A stretch of DNA of 64,000 nt from Novosphingobium sp. PP1Y. GTDB taxonomy: Bacteria; Pseudomonadota; Alphaproteobacteria; Sphingomonadales; Sphingomonadaceae. The translations under genes and the position numbers were made by a program. This document shows, in pieces, positions 7,971-16,684 of this stretch. Below the pieces are notes generated by a model. It was not told the origin of the DNA. It saw nothing but the letters and a program-made list of their open reading frames with translations, and did not search any database. Position 1 is the first letter of the stretch. Each line of letters opens with the position of its first letter. The stretch lies in the NCBI RefSeq assembly GCF_000253255.1, contig NC_015580.1, forward strand, positions 3,423,001-3,487,000, given 5' to 3'.

Positions 7971-9668
7971 TCACCGGTCCAGCAGAGAGGCCGCTGCGTG
8001 GTTGACACCGACATATGCGAAGGTCATTGATGCAGCCAGTGTGCTCCCCGGTCCGGGGTACGTATCAACAAACAAGGAACCTGTGGTGTTGCCCGTCGCG
8101 TAGAGCCCCTTGATCGGCGCGCCCGCTCTATCCAGCACACGCGCGCACTCGTCGACTTTGAGGCCACCCTTAGTACCCAGATCGCCCAATTCCACCCTGA
8201 TCGCATAAAAGGGCGCCTTGTCGATCGGACCGAGATTGCAATTCGGACCATGGCGCTTATCGCCGAATGCTTGGTCGTAGATGAAGTCGCCGCGCCCGAA
8301 ATCGAGATCTTTGCCGGTTCGGGCGTAGTCGTTCATCGTCTGCACGCTTTGGTTCAAAGCCTCAGCGTCAATTTCGATCTTGCGCGCGAGATCTTCAATC
8401 GTGTCCGCCCGGTAAAGAATATTGTCGATATATTCCTTCGGCAGCCAAGTATCCGGGTACAGCCAACCAGGCAGCAGGCTGCTCAGGTTATACTTGTGCC
8501 GGTACCGCGCATCGAAAATCATCCAGCACGGCAGGTTCGCGCCGGTCTTCTCGTGATCCGCGATCATGGCGTGACCGAAACGGTCGTAGGAACAGGCTTC
8601 GTTAACGAAACGCCGTCCCAGCCGGTTCACGCACATCGCCCCGGGGCGGGCTCTCTCGAAGATTAGTTGCCCGGCCGGCTCGCTCATGTTGTTGTGCGCC
8701 GGAAGGCGCAATGATGGGCACCACCAGGAATGCCCCATGTTTTCGATGGCCGCACCGATCGCCTGGCCAGCGCGGATGGCATCTCCCGTATTGCCGCCAG
8801 GCGGGGTCAGCGAGTTCGCGGTTTCGGTGCGGACGGGGAGAAACGCATCGCGCATGGCCTGGTTCTGATCGAAGCCGCCAGCCGCCAGCATTACCACTGG
8901 AGCGGCAATCATACGCTCGTTGCCGTTATGGCTTACACGCACGCCCGCGATACCGGTGTCGGACTCTTCCAGTGACACGAGCCTAGTATTGAGCAGGAGA
9001 GGAATGTTGCGTTCCTGCATCGCCTTGCGCATGTAGCCGATGAATGCGGCGCCCATCGACAGACGGCTGTCACGCTTGGTCTTTAAGCGCCAGGGCCAAT
9101 CCAGCCAGTAGCCCACCACCAGCTTGAATGCCGCACGAATCCAGCCCTTGCTTCGATTCATCAGCGGGCCCAACGCATCAATGCTCAGATGGTAACGGCC
9201 TGCCACATAGAATCCGGGGTAGGCCAAGCGCATGCGGTGGAATTCGTCACCCAGTGGCTTGGCTACATAGTCGCGAGGGGACAGTTGCCGCCCCGTCATC
9301 GCCCCCTCAAACTCGGAAAAATAGTCTGGTCCACCTTCTAGCATGAACAACTGCGCGCCAAGCGACATCGCGAATTCCGACATGATAGGCGCCATCTCGA
9401 TGAAGACCTGGAATTTCCTTTCATCGCCCTGCCCGCGCGTGATCGCGCGCAGGTAAGTCAGCGCCTTGGCCGGAGTGTCGGTACATTTCAGCCAGCGATG
9501 GTTGGGAATCCAGATTCCGCCGCCGGAAAACACCGAAGTGCCGCCATAATGCGACGCCTTCTCGATCAGGACAACCTTGAGGCCAAGCTCGTGCCCGCGC
9601 AGCGCAGCCATCATTCCGGCAAGCCCGGATCCGACCACGACCATGTCCGCGGAAGTTATTTCCGCCAC
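7971..9668 (-). CDS. FAD-dependent dehydrogenase, 3-ketosteroid-delta1-dehydrogenase-like
   Basis: An N-terminal dinucleotide motif (VVVGSGLAGMMAAL) is followed by the GGTSVFSGGGIWIPN segment typical of KstD and fumarate-reductase-like flavoproteins. The C-terminus has the second FAD segment (GLYATGNTTG). The GTG at 9668 is preferred over the upstream 9761 because AAGGAG lies 6-7 bases before it; the product is then 565 residues, the usual KstD size. It is the last gene of the 12-gene operon, after the lower meta pathway. The family introduces C=C bonds next to a ketone in cyclic substrates, so it may dehydrogenate an alicyclic ring of the growth substrate. The true substrate need not be a steroid. 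Confidence 0.85.
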   Translation of the reverse strand: MAEITSADMVVVGSGLAGMMAALRGHELGLKVVLIEKASHYGGTSVFSGGGIWIPNHRWLKCTDTPAKALTYLRAITRGQGDERKFQVFIEMAPIMSEFAMSLGAQLFMLEGGPDYFSEFEGAMTGRQLSPRDYVAKPLGDEFHRMRLAYPGFYVAGRYHLSIDALGPLMNRSKGWIRAAFKLVVGYWLDWPWRLKTKRDSRLSMGAAFIGYMRKAMQERNIPLLLNTRLVSLEESDTGIAGVRVSHNGNERMIAAPVVMLAAGGFDQNQAMRDAFLPVRTETANSLTPPGGNTGDAIRAGQAIGAAIENMGHSWWCPSLRLPAHNNMSEPAGQLIFERARPGAMCVNRLGRRFVNEACSYDRFGHAMIADHEKTGANLPCWMIFDARYRHKYNLSSLLPGWLYPDTWLPKEYIDNILYRADTIEDLARKIEIDAEALNQSVQTMNDYARTGKDLDFGRGDFIYDQAFGDKRHGPNCNLGPIDKAPFYAIRVELGDLGTKGGLKVDECARVLDRAGAPIKGLYATGNTTGSLFVDTYPGPGSTLAASMTFAYVGVNHAAASLLDR

Positions 9669-9775
9669 ACCGATCTCCTTGTTGCTTTCGCCACCGTCGG
9701 ACGCCGCGCAGTTGCCCTTGCAACCTTTCGATATTCTGGCTGGGACGATGCCCGACATCATCCAAGCCGTTTGCG

Positions 9776-10819
9776 CTAAGCCGCCAGTCCCCGTTCGCGC
9801 GCCATGGTCAACGCGGTATCCTCGATCATGTCCTCCTGACCACCGATCATCTTTTTCGCGGCGAGTTCCATCAGGATGTCACGGGCAGGCACGCCGTACT
9901 TGGCAGCGCAGTCCTTCGCGAGGTAAAGGAACGTCGAATAGACGCCGGCATAACCCAGAGTAATCGCATCGCGATCGGCCCGCGGCGGCTGGGGCATGAT
10001 CGGCAGCACCCGGTCCTGCGCCACATCCATCAGACCGAACACATCGACACCGGTGATGATACCCATGCGTTCCCCGACGGCAGCGAACAGTTCCAGCGGG
10101 GTATTGCCGGCCCCGGCACCAAGCCCTGCCGCGGAACCATCGATCCGGTTGGCCCCCGCCGCCACCGCCGCGAGCGAATTGGCAACCCCCATGCCGAGGT
10201 TGTGGTGACCGTGGAAACCGATCTCGGTTTCCGGCTGTAGCCCGGCGCGAAGGGCAGCGATCCGCTCGGTCACTTCCTCCGGCAGCATGTAGCCCGCACT
10301 GTCCGTGCAGTAAACGGTGGTCGCACCATAGCCCTCCATCAGCAGCGCTTGCTCGACCATAGTTTCAACCGTGGTCATATGCGCCATCATCAGGAACCCG
10401 ACAGTATCAAGGCCCAGCTTGCGGCCAAGTCCGATATGTTGTTCGGTCACGTCGGCTTCCGTACAGTGCGAGGCCACGTGGACACAGCCGGCGCCGCAAT
10501 CGGCGGCCATGCGCAATTCGTCGAGCGTGCCGATGCCGGGCACGTGAAGCACCGAGACGACGGCATTCTTCATACGAGACGCGACTGCGGTAATATATTC
10601 GCTGTCGCTGTGCAGACCGCGACCGTAATTGAGCGAGGAACCGCCCAGACCATCGCCGTGGGTGACCTGCAGTAACGGCACGCCGGCGGCGTCGAGGCCA
10701 GTCGCAATATCGATCATCTGCGAAATTGTGATCTGGTGCCGCATCGAATGCATGCCATCGCGCAGACACATGTCATGCAGTTTAATCGGGCGGCCGCTGA
10801 CTTGGACTTTGTCGGTCAT
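9776..10819 (-). CDS. dmpG: 4-hydroxy-2-oxovalerate aldolase
   Basis: It cleaves 4-hydroxy-2-oxovalerate to pyruvate and acetaldehyde, the last C-C cleavage of meta pathways. The HMGL-like TIM barrel starts with LRDGMHSMRHQ, giving the catalytic Arg, Asp and His seen in DmpG/BphI. The metal-binding GFHGHHNLGM lies near residue 200. The 347-residue length is normal. Its ATG shares one base with the stop codon of the acetaldehyde dehydrogenase gene, which fits the channelled aldolase-dehydrogenase complex known for this pair. The symbol follows the dmp nomenclature; bphI and mhpE are equivalents. Confidence 0.96.
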   Translation of the reverse strand: MTDKVQVSGRPIKLHDMCLRDGMHSMRHQITISQMIDIATGLDAAGVPLLQVTHGDGLGGSSLNYGRGLHSDSEYITAVASRMKNAVVSVLHVPGIGTLDELRMAADCGAGCVHVASHCTEADVTEQHIGLGRKLGLDTVGFLMMAHMTTVETMVEQALLMEGYGATTVYCTDSAGYMLPEEVTERIAALRAGLQPETEIGFHGHHNLGMGVANSLAAVAAGANRIDGSAAGLGAGAGNTPLELFAAVGERMGIITGVDVFGLMDVAQDRVLPIMPQPPRADRDAITLGYAGVYSTFLYLAKDCAAKYGVPARDILMELAAKKMIGGQEDMIEDTALTMARERGLAA

Positions 10820-11739
10820 CAGACTGTTTCCTCTCTTGTCGGTTCTAGTGTCAGTTCGCCACTCAGGATTTCCTGTGCGAACATCTCGGCGGTCCGAACC
10901 GCAGCCGAGGTCATGATGTCGAGGTTGCCAGCATATTTCGGCAGGAAATCGCCCAGCCCCTCCACTTCGAGAAAGACAGAAACCTTGCGTCCATCGAACA
11001 ACGGGCCGTTCTTGAGACGATAGCCCGGGACATATTTCTGCACTTGCGTTACCATGTCATGGATCGACCGCGTGATCGCGTCTCTGTCGGGCTCGCTTTC
11101 TGTCTCACAATAAATGGTGTCGCGCATCATCAGCGGCGGTTCCGCAGGATTGATGACGTTGATGGCCTTGCCAATCTTGGCCCCGCCCACGGCCGCCACC
11201 GCGCCTGAGGTTGTACGGGTGAATTCATCGATATTCTTGCGGGTGCCGGGGCCGACCGACTTCGACGCTACTGTCGCGATTATTTCCGCGTATTCGACCG
11301 CTTGCACCCGGCTAACAGCATAGACCATCGGAATCGTCGCCTGCCCGCCGCAGGTGACCATGTTGACGTTCATCACTTTCTTGCCGACCAGCTGGCCAAG
11401 GTTCGCGGGCGGCACGCAATAGGGACCGATCGCCGCCGGCGTCAGGTCGATCATCAGAACGCCAAGGGCATTGAGCTTGCGACTGTTTTCCGCATGGACA
11501 TATGCCGAGGTTGCGTCGAATGCGATCTGGATGCCGTCTTCAAGGACGTGAGGCACCAGCCCGTCGACACCTAACTCGGTGGTCTTAAGACCCATTTCGC
11601 GCGCTCGCGCCAGTCCGGCCGATGTCGGATCGACACCGACCATCCATACCGGCTCAAGCAATTCGGACCGCAGCAACTTGTACAACAAGTCAGTCCCGAT
11701 GTTGCCGGGGCCGATGATCGCACACTTTATCTTGCTCAT
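10819..11739 (-). CDS. dmpF: Acetaldehyde dehydrogenase (acylating)
   Basis: It converts acetaldehyde, CoA and NAD+ to acetyl-CoA. The N-terminal Rossmann motif is AIIGPGNIGTDLLYKL, and the catalytic cysteine lies in MVTCGGQATIP near residue 130, as in DmpF/BphJ/MhpF. Length is 306 residues, normal for the family. It overlaps the aldolase gene by one base (TGATG), consistent with translational coupling and a bifunctional complex. It follows the hydratase gene by 65 bp. Confidence in function is high from motif and partner. Confidence 0.96.
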   Translation of the reverse strand: MSKIKCAIIGPGNIGTDLLYKLLRSELLEPVWMVGVDPTSAGLARAREMGLKTTELGVDGLVPHVLEDGIQIAFDATSAYVHAENSRKLNALGVLMIDLTPAAIGPYCVPPANLGQLVGKKVMNVNMVTCGGQATIPMVYAVSRVQAVEYAEIIATVASKSVGPGTRKNIDEFTRTTSGAVAAVGGAKIGKAINVINPAEPPLMMRDTIYCETESEPDRDAITRSIHDMVTQVQKYVPGYRLKNGPLFDGRKVSVFLEVEGLGDFLPKYAGNLDIMTSAAVRTAEMFAQEILSGELTLEPTREETV

Positions 11740-11804
11740 TGCAAAGTTCCATCAACTATGGTCCGACGCGGCACGATATTGTGCCGGCGCGACCGATTTT
11801 GTGG

Positions 11805-12593
11805 CTATTCGAACCTGACCGAGCAGGTGCCGATGCCTCCCACCCGCATGTGCAGGCTGTCGCCCGGCCCGATTGCCATTAGTGGCCCCAGTGAGCCGGA
11901 CAGAATGACTTCGCCGGCAAGCAGAGGCATGCCCAGCTTGCCCAGCGTATCGGCAAGCCAGGCGACTGCATTGAGGGGCGACCCCTGCACCGCGGCACCA
12001 ACCCCGGTCGACGCGAGTTCGCCGTTCTTCATTGCGATCATCCCGACCAAGTCGAGTTCGATGTCCCGTGGATCGACCTTGCTGTCCCCCAGCACGAAGA
12101 CCCCGCACGAAGCGTTGTCCGCCACCGTATCGAGGATCTTGATATCCCAGCGTTCGATTCGGCTATCGACGATCTCGAAGCAGGGGCAAACGTAATCGGT
12201 CGCATTCAGAACGTCCTCCGGCGTTATGCCGGGCCCTTTGAGATCGGATTTCAGGACAAATGCGATTTCGGCTTCGGCCTGCGGCTGGATAAGCGTGTCC
12301 AACGCGATAACCGCATCATCGCTTAAAGCCATTCCCGAAGTCAGGAGCCCGAAATCGGGTTCGAACACGCCGATCGCATCCTGCACCGCTTTCGAGGTAA
12401 CCCCGATTTTCTTGCCGACAACGGTTTCGCCCGCCTCAACCCGCCGCTCAATCATGCGTCCGGCGATGTGATAGGCATCCACAATTGTCATACCTGGAAC
12501 GCGCGCGCGCAGCGGCGGAATCGTCGAGCCACTGACAAAGGCTTCGTAGAGCGCATCGCCGTGAAATCGTATTATTTCTGGATCGATCGTCAT
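11805..12593 (-). CDS. dmpE: 2-hydroxypenta-2,4-dienoate hydratase (2-oxopent-4-enoate hydratase)
   Basis: This 262-residue protein belongs to the hydratase/decarboxylase branch of the FAH-related fold. It shows VVGKKIGVTSKAVQ, the metal-site region QAEAEIAFVL, the central CFEIVDSRI and the C-terminal GEVILSGSLGP. It adds water to the dienoate released by the C-C hydrolase and gives 4-hydroxy-2-oxovalerate for the next two enzymes. The gene lies directly upstream of them in the operon (gap 65 bp). A decarboxylase (4-oxalocrotonate type) is the main alternative, but no oxalocrotonate branch genes are seen. Confidence 0.92.
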   Translation of the reverse strand: MTIDPEIIRFHGDALYEAFVSGSTIPPLRARVPGMTIVDAYHIAGRMIERRVEAGETVVGKKIGVTSKAVQDAIGVFEPDFGLLTSGMALSDDAVIALDTLIQPQAEAEIAFVLKSDLKGPGITPEDVLNATDYVCPCFEIVDSRIERWDIKILDTVADNASCGVFVLGDSKVDPRDIELDLVGMIAMKNGELASTGVGAAVQGSPLNAVAWLADTLGKLGMPLLAGEVILSGSLGPLMAIGPGDSLHMRVGGIGTCSVRFE

Positions 12594-12636
12594 CGTTGAC
12601 CTCGCAGGAAATTTGCGTATCGGCTGGCCATCCGGG

Positions 12637-12966
12637 CTAGTCCCCGATCCAGAACGCGTGGAAATCCGATGCCGTCGATCCCAGATGCATGATGGTCTGA
12701 ACGAGCTTTTGGTGGATCGGATGCGGCACCCAGGCGCGGCCGGACTCGAAACTGTCGAACGTCATGACCATACCGTAGTTGAACGCCTTTTTCGGCCCTT
12801 CCCAATCGACTGCCAACGCGCGCGGGCCATGATCCAGCGTTAGCACGCCGGGAATAGTGAACTGCTCGTCAAGCGCGGTCACGAGTGACTTCATGGCGCT
12901 TTCGTCGTCAGGGTTCTTAAGAACCCAAAACACCGCCAGGCGCGCCTGCCCCTGAATTTTTTTCAT
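12637..12966 (-). CDS. Dabb-like dimeric alpha+beta barrel protein
   Basis: This is a 109-residue single-domain protein with the pattern of stress-responsive A/B barrel (Dabb) proteins: a first strand (ARLAVFWVLK), a central IPGVLTLDHGP and a late HPIHQKLVQ helix. It is similar along its length to the next gene upstream (13024-13353), with shared blocks DHGPR, AVDWEGP and HPxHQ, so the two are tandem duplicates. Dabb proteins can be small enzymes (cyclases, decarboxylases) or of unknown role. Position inside a meta-cleavage operon suggests a pathway function; none can be named. Confidence 0.75.
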   Translation of the reverse strand: MKKIQGQARLAVFWVLKNPDDESAMKSLVTALDEQFTIPGVLTLDHGPRALAVDWEGPKKAFNYGMVMTFDSFESGRAWVPHPIHQKLVQTIMHLGSTASDFHAFWIGD

Positions 12967-13023
12967 TACTTCAGACCTTTATCTATTTTACCCGGCCTGG
13001 CCGACGGCGATTTGCGATCGCGA

Positions 13024-13353
13024 TCAACAATCCAGCCAGTACCAGCGCACTTCGCCGTCACCGACGTAGAAGATCGTTCCGATCAGTTGCTGGTGGAGCG
13101 GGTGGGAAGGATAAGCACGAACCGACTGGAGATCGGCGAAACGCACGATCATCGCATAGTCGAAATCCTTGTCCGGGCCTTCCCAGTCGACGGCCGCGAT
13201 GCGCGGGCCATGCTCGACCGCGACGACTCCGGGTATATCGATCTGAGCCTCGATAGCACCCGAGAGCTCAGCGGCGTGGGCCTCGGTGTTATCCTCGTTT
13301 AGCTTCCAGCACGCCACCGCAGTGTGTGCAGCTTGCAAAGGTGTCGTAGTCAT
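13024..13353 (-). CDS. Dabb-like dimeric alpha+beta barrel protein (tandem paralogue)
   Basis: This is a 109-residue paralogue of the following gene, sharing EHGPR, AVDWEGP and HPLHQQL at matching positions. The two differ at their C-termini (YWLDC here, FWIGD in the partner). Equal length and a 57-bp gap point to local duplication; the products may form a heterodimer. It lies between the gamma-glutamyltransferase homologue and its paralogue on the same strand. Function is unknown; a small isomerase, cyclase or decarboxylase step is possible for this fold. Confidence 0.75.
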   Translation of the reverse strand: MTTTPLQAAHTAVACWKLNEDNTEAHAAELSGAIEAQIDIPGVVAVEHGPRIAAVDWEGPDKDFDYAMIVRFADLQSVRAYPSHPLHQQLIGTIFYVGDGEVRWYWLDC

Positions 13354-13395
13354 GCCGAAACTCCTTCTTGAATTGGTTGGACCTGGCAGTCGCAG

Positions 13396-15009
13396 CTATG
13401 CGGCGAGTGTGAGAGCGGCACCGTCGCTGCGCGGATCGGCGCCGGCCTCGATGGTTTGACCGTCGATGAGAATGGCGTGGGCATGCCCCATCATCTCGTC
13501 GTGCTTGGGCACAGCCTTGACGGTATGGCCGAACTCGGCGATTTGGCGGATCACCTTGCCGCCGTAGTCTTCCTCGATATGCAACTGATTATCGGCATCG
13601 CCGGGATAGATCTGGCCGCTAAGCACGCGCGGTGCCGCAACGGCGGCGGCAGGACTGTCGCCGGCGAGTACGCGCAACAGCACCTGCACGGTGGTCTGCG
13701 GCTGCCCTTCGCCGCCCATCGAACCGAAGACAAGCCAGGGCTTGCCCTTCTTCAGTGCCATCGAGGCCATCAGCGTATGCACCGGACGCTTGCCCGGCGC
13801 GACGACGTTCGCGTGGCTCTTGTCGAGCGAGAAATAGGACCCCCGATTGGCCATGACCACACCGGTTCCCGCTGGCACGAAACATGAGCCGAACGGATGA
13901 TACAGGCTCTGGATCACAGAACAGGCATTGCCCCAGCGGTCGGCGGTGCAAAGGTAGACGGTATCGCCTTCCATCGGCCTCGACGAAGCTGGCTCGAAAG
14001 CTTCGGCCTGTTCGGCCAGCATGCGCGCATGATCGAGGCTGCTGAGCATGTCGACGGGCACAGGCACATGGGCGGGATCGGCGACATAAGTGTTGCGATC
14101 ACGATAGGCGAGACTCTTCGCTTCCAGAAAAGCCCGCAGTTGCGCTGTCGTGCCCGGCGCCGCTCGCCCGCCCTCGATCAGAGAAAGCAGGTTGAGAATC
14201 CCGATCGCAGCGATGCCTTGGCTGTTTGGCGGCGTGGTGAGGACATCCAGACCATCGAAACGGGTGCGAACCGGCTCCACCCACAACGAGGCATGGGCTT
14301 TGAGATCATCCGCGGTAAGGATGCCGCCGGCTTCGGCGACACCCTTACCGATCTGCGCCGCAAGGTCGCCAGTGTAGAAATCCGCCAGTCCGGCATCGGC
14401 AAGGCGGTCAATGGCATCGGCCAGCGCGGGCTGGCGGAAGACGGCGCGTGTCGCCAGCAGTGCACCATCAGCCGTGAAGGAGGACGCAAGTGTTGGATCG
14501 GCCGGCAGCAGATCGGCGACCTTGTCCATCCACCCCCGAATCTTCGGCGTGATTTCCACACCGGAGCGCGCCACTTGCGCGGCCGGCCGCAACAGTTCGG
14601 CGACCGGCATGGTTCCAAAGCGGCTGGTGGCGTCCAGCCAACCGGCTGCAACCCCCGGAACGGCAAGCGATAGCGGCCCCTTGACCGGGATCTGCGCCAG
14701 CCCACGCCGCGCAAATTCCTCCGGCGTGGCGGCGCGCGGGGCGCCGCCGGAACCGTTCAGGCAATGAACGCGCCCCGTCGCAGCTTCATGATAGAGTATC
14801 CAGATGTCCCCACCTACTCCGCACATGTGAGGATAGCAGCTCCACAACATAGCATTGGTGGCCAACGCCGCATCCAACGCGTTGCCGCCCGAAGCCAGGA
14901 CATCCCGTCCGGCCTGGCTTGCGCGCCAATGGGGCGATGCCACGGCGCTATTGGAAGCTGCGGCAACCGACTTGCTCGTCGTCCTTGTCTGGTCCACCTT
15001 CACCGCCAT
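13396..15009 (-). CDS. Gamma-glutamyltransferase-family protein
   Basis: This 537-residue Ntn-hydrolase of the GGT family has the N-terminal motif SGGNALDAALATN, the VGGDIWILYH strand, and the region around the autoprocessing Thr (GDTVYLCTADRWGNACSVIQS, split here as GDTVYLCTAD and RWGNACSVIQ). GSMGGEGQPQ lies near the C-terminus. ATG 15009 shares one base with the stop of the hydrolase gene upstream; the frame extends to 15084 without a better site. No secretion signal is obvious, unlike periplasmic GGT. The family hydrolyses or transfers gamma-glutamyl or related amide groups. Its presence in a ring-cleavage operon suggests removal of a glutathione- or amide-type group, which is inference. 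Confidence 0.85.
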   Translation of the reverse strand: MAVKVDQTRTTSKSVAAASNSAVASPHWRASQAGRDVLASGGNALDAALATNAMLWSCYPHMCGVGGDIWILYHEAATGRVHCLNGSGGAPRAATPEEFARRGLAQIPVKGPLSLAVPGVAAGWLDATSRFGTMPVAELLRPAAQVARSGVEITPKIRGWMDKVADLLPADPTLASSFTADGALLATRAVFRQPALADAIDRLADAGLADFYTGDLAAQIGKGVAEAGGILTADDLKAHASLWVEPVRTRFDGLDVLTTPPNSQGIAAIGILNLLSLIEGGRAAPGTTAQLRAFLEAKSLAYRDRNTYVADPAHVPVPVDMLSSLDHARMLAEQAEAFEPASSRPMEGDTVYLCTADRWGNACSVIQSLYHPFGSCFVPAGTGVVMANRGSYFSLDKSHANVVAPGKRPVHTLMASMALKKGKPWLVFGSMGGEGQPQTTVQVLLRVLAGDSPAAAVAAPRVLSGQIYPGDADNQLHIEEDYGGKVIRQIAEFGHTVKAVPKHDEMMGHAHAILIDGQTIEAGADPRSDGAALTLAA

Positions 15010-15857
15010 TACAGTTCCGCCGCGAACAGCACGGTCTGCTGCACGAAATCGTCTAGCCGCTCGAGTTGCACCCAGTGCCCGCAATTCCCGAATGTGTGCA
15101 ATTGCGACGTCTTGATCGCGCGGTGGACGCGCATGGCCAGTTCCACAGGCAAAACACGATCGTCGCGGCCATGCAGGATCAGCGTCGGCGTGGTAATTGC
15201 GCCAAGTTCCTCTTCCGGTGTCGTGCGGAACACCTTCTCACCCTGGTCGTTCTCGACAACCGGCACCGGGTGCGGGTTTTTCTTGGCTTCCGGATCGATA
15301 CTCTGCGCATGACGACGCTTGAGCATTTCTGGAGTCAATTGGGCCGGATCAAAGGGAAATATCCGCAAGATCTCTTGCAGCTTCTCGATCGAGCCGTCGT
15401 AGACGGAGGCCAGCTTGTGCGCCTCGCTCATCGGCACGTCGCCGGCGGCCGAACCCATCAGGACCATGCCGGAGACCCGTGCGGGATCGCGCAGCGATGC
15501 TGCCATCGCCACCATGCCACCGAAAGAATTGCCAACCAGCGGCACGGCAGCCAGATTCAAGGCATCCATGAACGCAAACAGGTGGCCAACCCAAAAATCC
15601 ATGTCGTACTGACCATCGGCCTTGCGCTCGGTCGATCCAAAGCCGGGGATGTCGATGGCAATAACGCGGCGATAGCGCGCCATGACGGGAAGCACTTGGG
15701 CCCAGTTTTCCCAAGCCGAGACGCCCGGTCCCGAACCATGCAGAAGGATAATCGGATCGCCCTCGCCAAGCTCGATATAATGCGTGCGCAATCCGCCTGC
15801 GACCACGCTGAGACCCGCAACGGGATCTGCCGGGTCGAAACTTTTTGCCTGATCCAT
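15009..15857 (-). CDS. Meta-cleavage product hydrolase (alpha/beta hydrolase, BphD/HsaD-like)
   Basis: This 282-residue alpha/beta hydrolase has the oxyanion-region HGSGPGVSAWENW and the catalytic triad Ser111 (GNSFGG), Asp233 (GRDDRVLP) and His261 (GNCGHWVQLE). These motifs are those of C-C hydrolases that split 2-hydroxy-6-oxo-dienoates into 2-hydroxypentadienoate and an acid. That product feeds the hydratase encoded in the same operon. Together with the dioxygenase at 3328-4218 the upper-to-lower meta pathway is complete. The acid half, which would reveal the substrate, cannot be deduced. Confidence 0.93.
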   Translation of the reverse strand: MDQAKSFDPADPVAGLSVVAGGLRTHYIELGEGDPIILLHGSGPGVSAWENWAQVLPVMARYRRVIAIDIPGFGSTERKADGQYDMDFWVGHLFAFMDALNLAAVPLVGNSFGGMVAMAASLRDPARVSGMVLMGSAAGDVPMSEAHKLASVYDGSIEKLQEILRIFPFDPAQLTPEMLKRRHAQSIDPEAKKNPHPVPVVENDQGEKVFRTTPEEELGAITTPTLILHGRDDRVLPVELAMRVHRAIKTSQLHTFGNCGHWVQLERLDDFVQQTVLFAAEL

Positions 15858-15920
15858 CGTGTTGAACTCCGAAATATCTCGTTTGAACGTGTGGTATTGT
15901 TGGCGAGCCGGTGTCTGGTG

Positions 15921-16673
15921 CTAGAGTTCGGCAACCCAACCGACCCGCATGCCCGCATCGCACTCGAGGTGTCCCGCCTCGTCCTTGAGGGCGAGGGAGT
16001 TCGCTTCGGCATCGATCGCGCCGACAAACTCCTCCCAGGCATTGAAGGTGTGGTATTCGTAAAAATCATAAAGCGCGCCGCCAAATCCAAGCGCGAGGGC
16101 AACCAGCCTTGTCAGACGGGTATCGGCAAGGATCGCCTCAAAGCGTTGGCAGCTCTTTTCGAAGTAGGGAAACATCCAGACGCTGTGTTCCTCGAGCCAC
16201 CACTTGCGCAGGGCCGCCTGGTCGATCGCCCGGTTGCGGCGCGTACCGCACACCACCGCGAACGGGCTGGATGGGCTCTTGTCGACAAGCAGGAACGCAT
16301 CGCCGACGACAACCGTGCTGCGGCCGCGCACGATGACATCGTCCAGCCCCGCTTTCGCTTCGGCAAGCGTACGCAATAAGCTATCGGGCGCTTGTGGTGC
16401 ATCGAGCCGCAAGTCAACGACGCCATCGATCCGCGCATCCTGGCAACGCCCCCAGACGCCGTCCTCGAACGGATCGTGATCGCCATGAATACCGACCCGA
16501 ACCGTTGCCCCTAAACTTGCGCCGATGCGGTTGGCGAAAGCCGTGAGCACGGCGGTGAAGGACTCCACCTGGACCAGCGGCTTTCTGGACAGCATCAGGC
16601 CGACGCCGAACTTCGGTGTCATGTCCTGATGAGACCGATACATCTCTCCAGTCGGATTCACGGCGCTGTTCAT
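15921..16673 (-). CDS. EthD-like ferredoxin-fold protein of unknown function
   Basis: About 250 residues. The second half contains the segment FAVVCGTRR...LRKWWLEEHS, which resembles the EthD / dimeric alpha+beta barrel pattern with a conserved H. The first half is less clear but may be a degenerate copy of the same fold. ATG 16673 is placed 11 bases after the stop of the upstream gene; ATG 16703 would overlap it. Its neighbour at 16685-17464 is also a two-domain EthD-like protein, so both may act together. EthD was first seen in an ether-degradation cluster, and its biochemical role is unsettled. Confidence 0.65.
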   Translation of the reverse strand: MNSAVNPTGEMYRSHQDMTPKFGVGLMLSRKPLVQVESFTAVLTAFANRIGASLGATVRVGIHGDHDPFEDGVWGRCQDARIDGVVDLRLDAPQAPDSLLRTLAEAKAGLDDVIVRGRSTVVVGDAFLLVDKSPSSPFAVVCGTRRNRAIDQAALRKWWLEEHSVWMFPYFEKSCQRFEAILADTRLTRLVALALGFGGALYDFYEYHTFNAWEEFVGAIDAEANSLALKDEAGHLECDAGMRVGWVAEL

Positions 16674-16684
16674 CCGTCGGCGTT

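Noticed and set aside
15066..16379. Long plus-strand open frame of 437 codons opposite the hydrolase and EthD-like genes
   Set aside because: It is antisense to well-supported genes, shows no family motif, and long empty frames are expected opposite GC-rich coding DNA.
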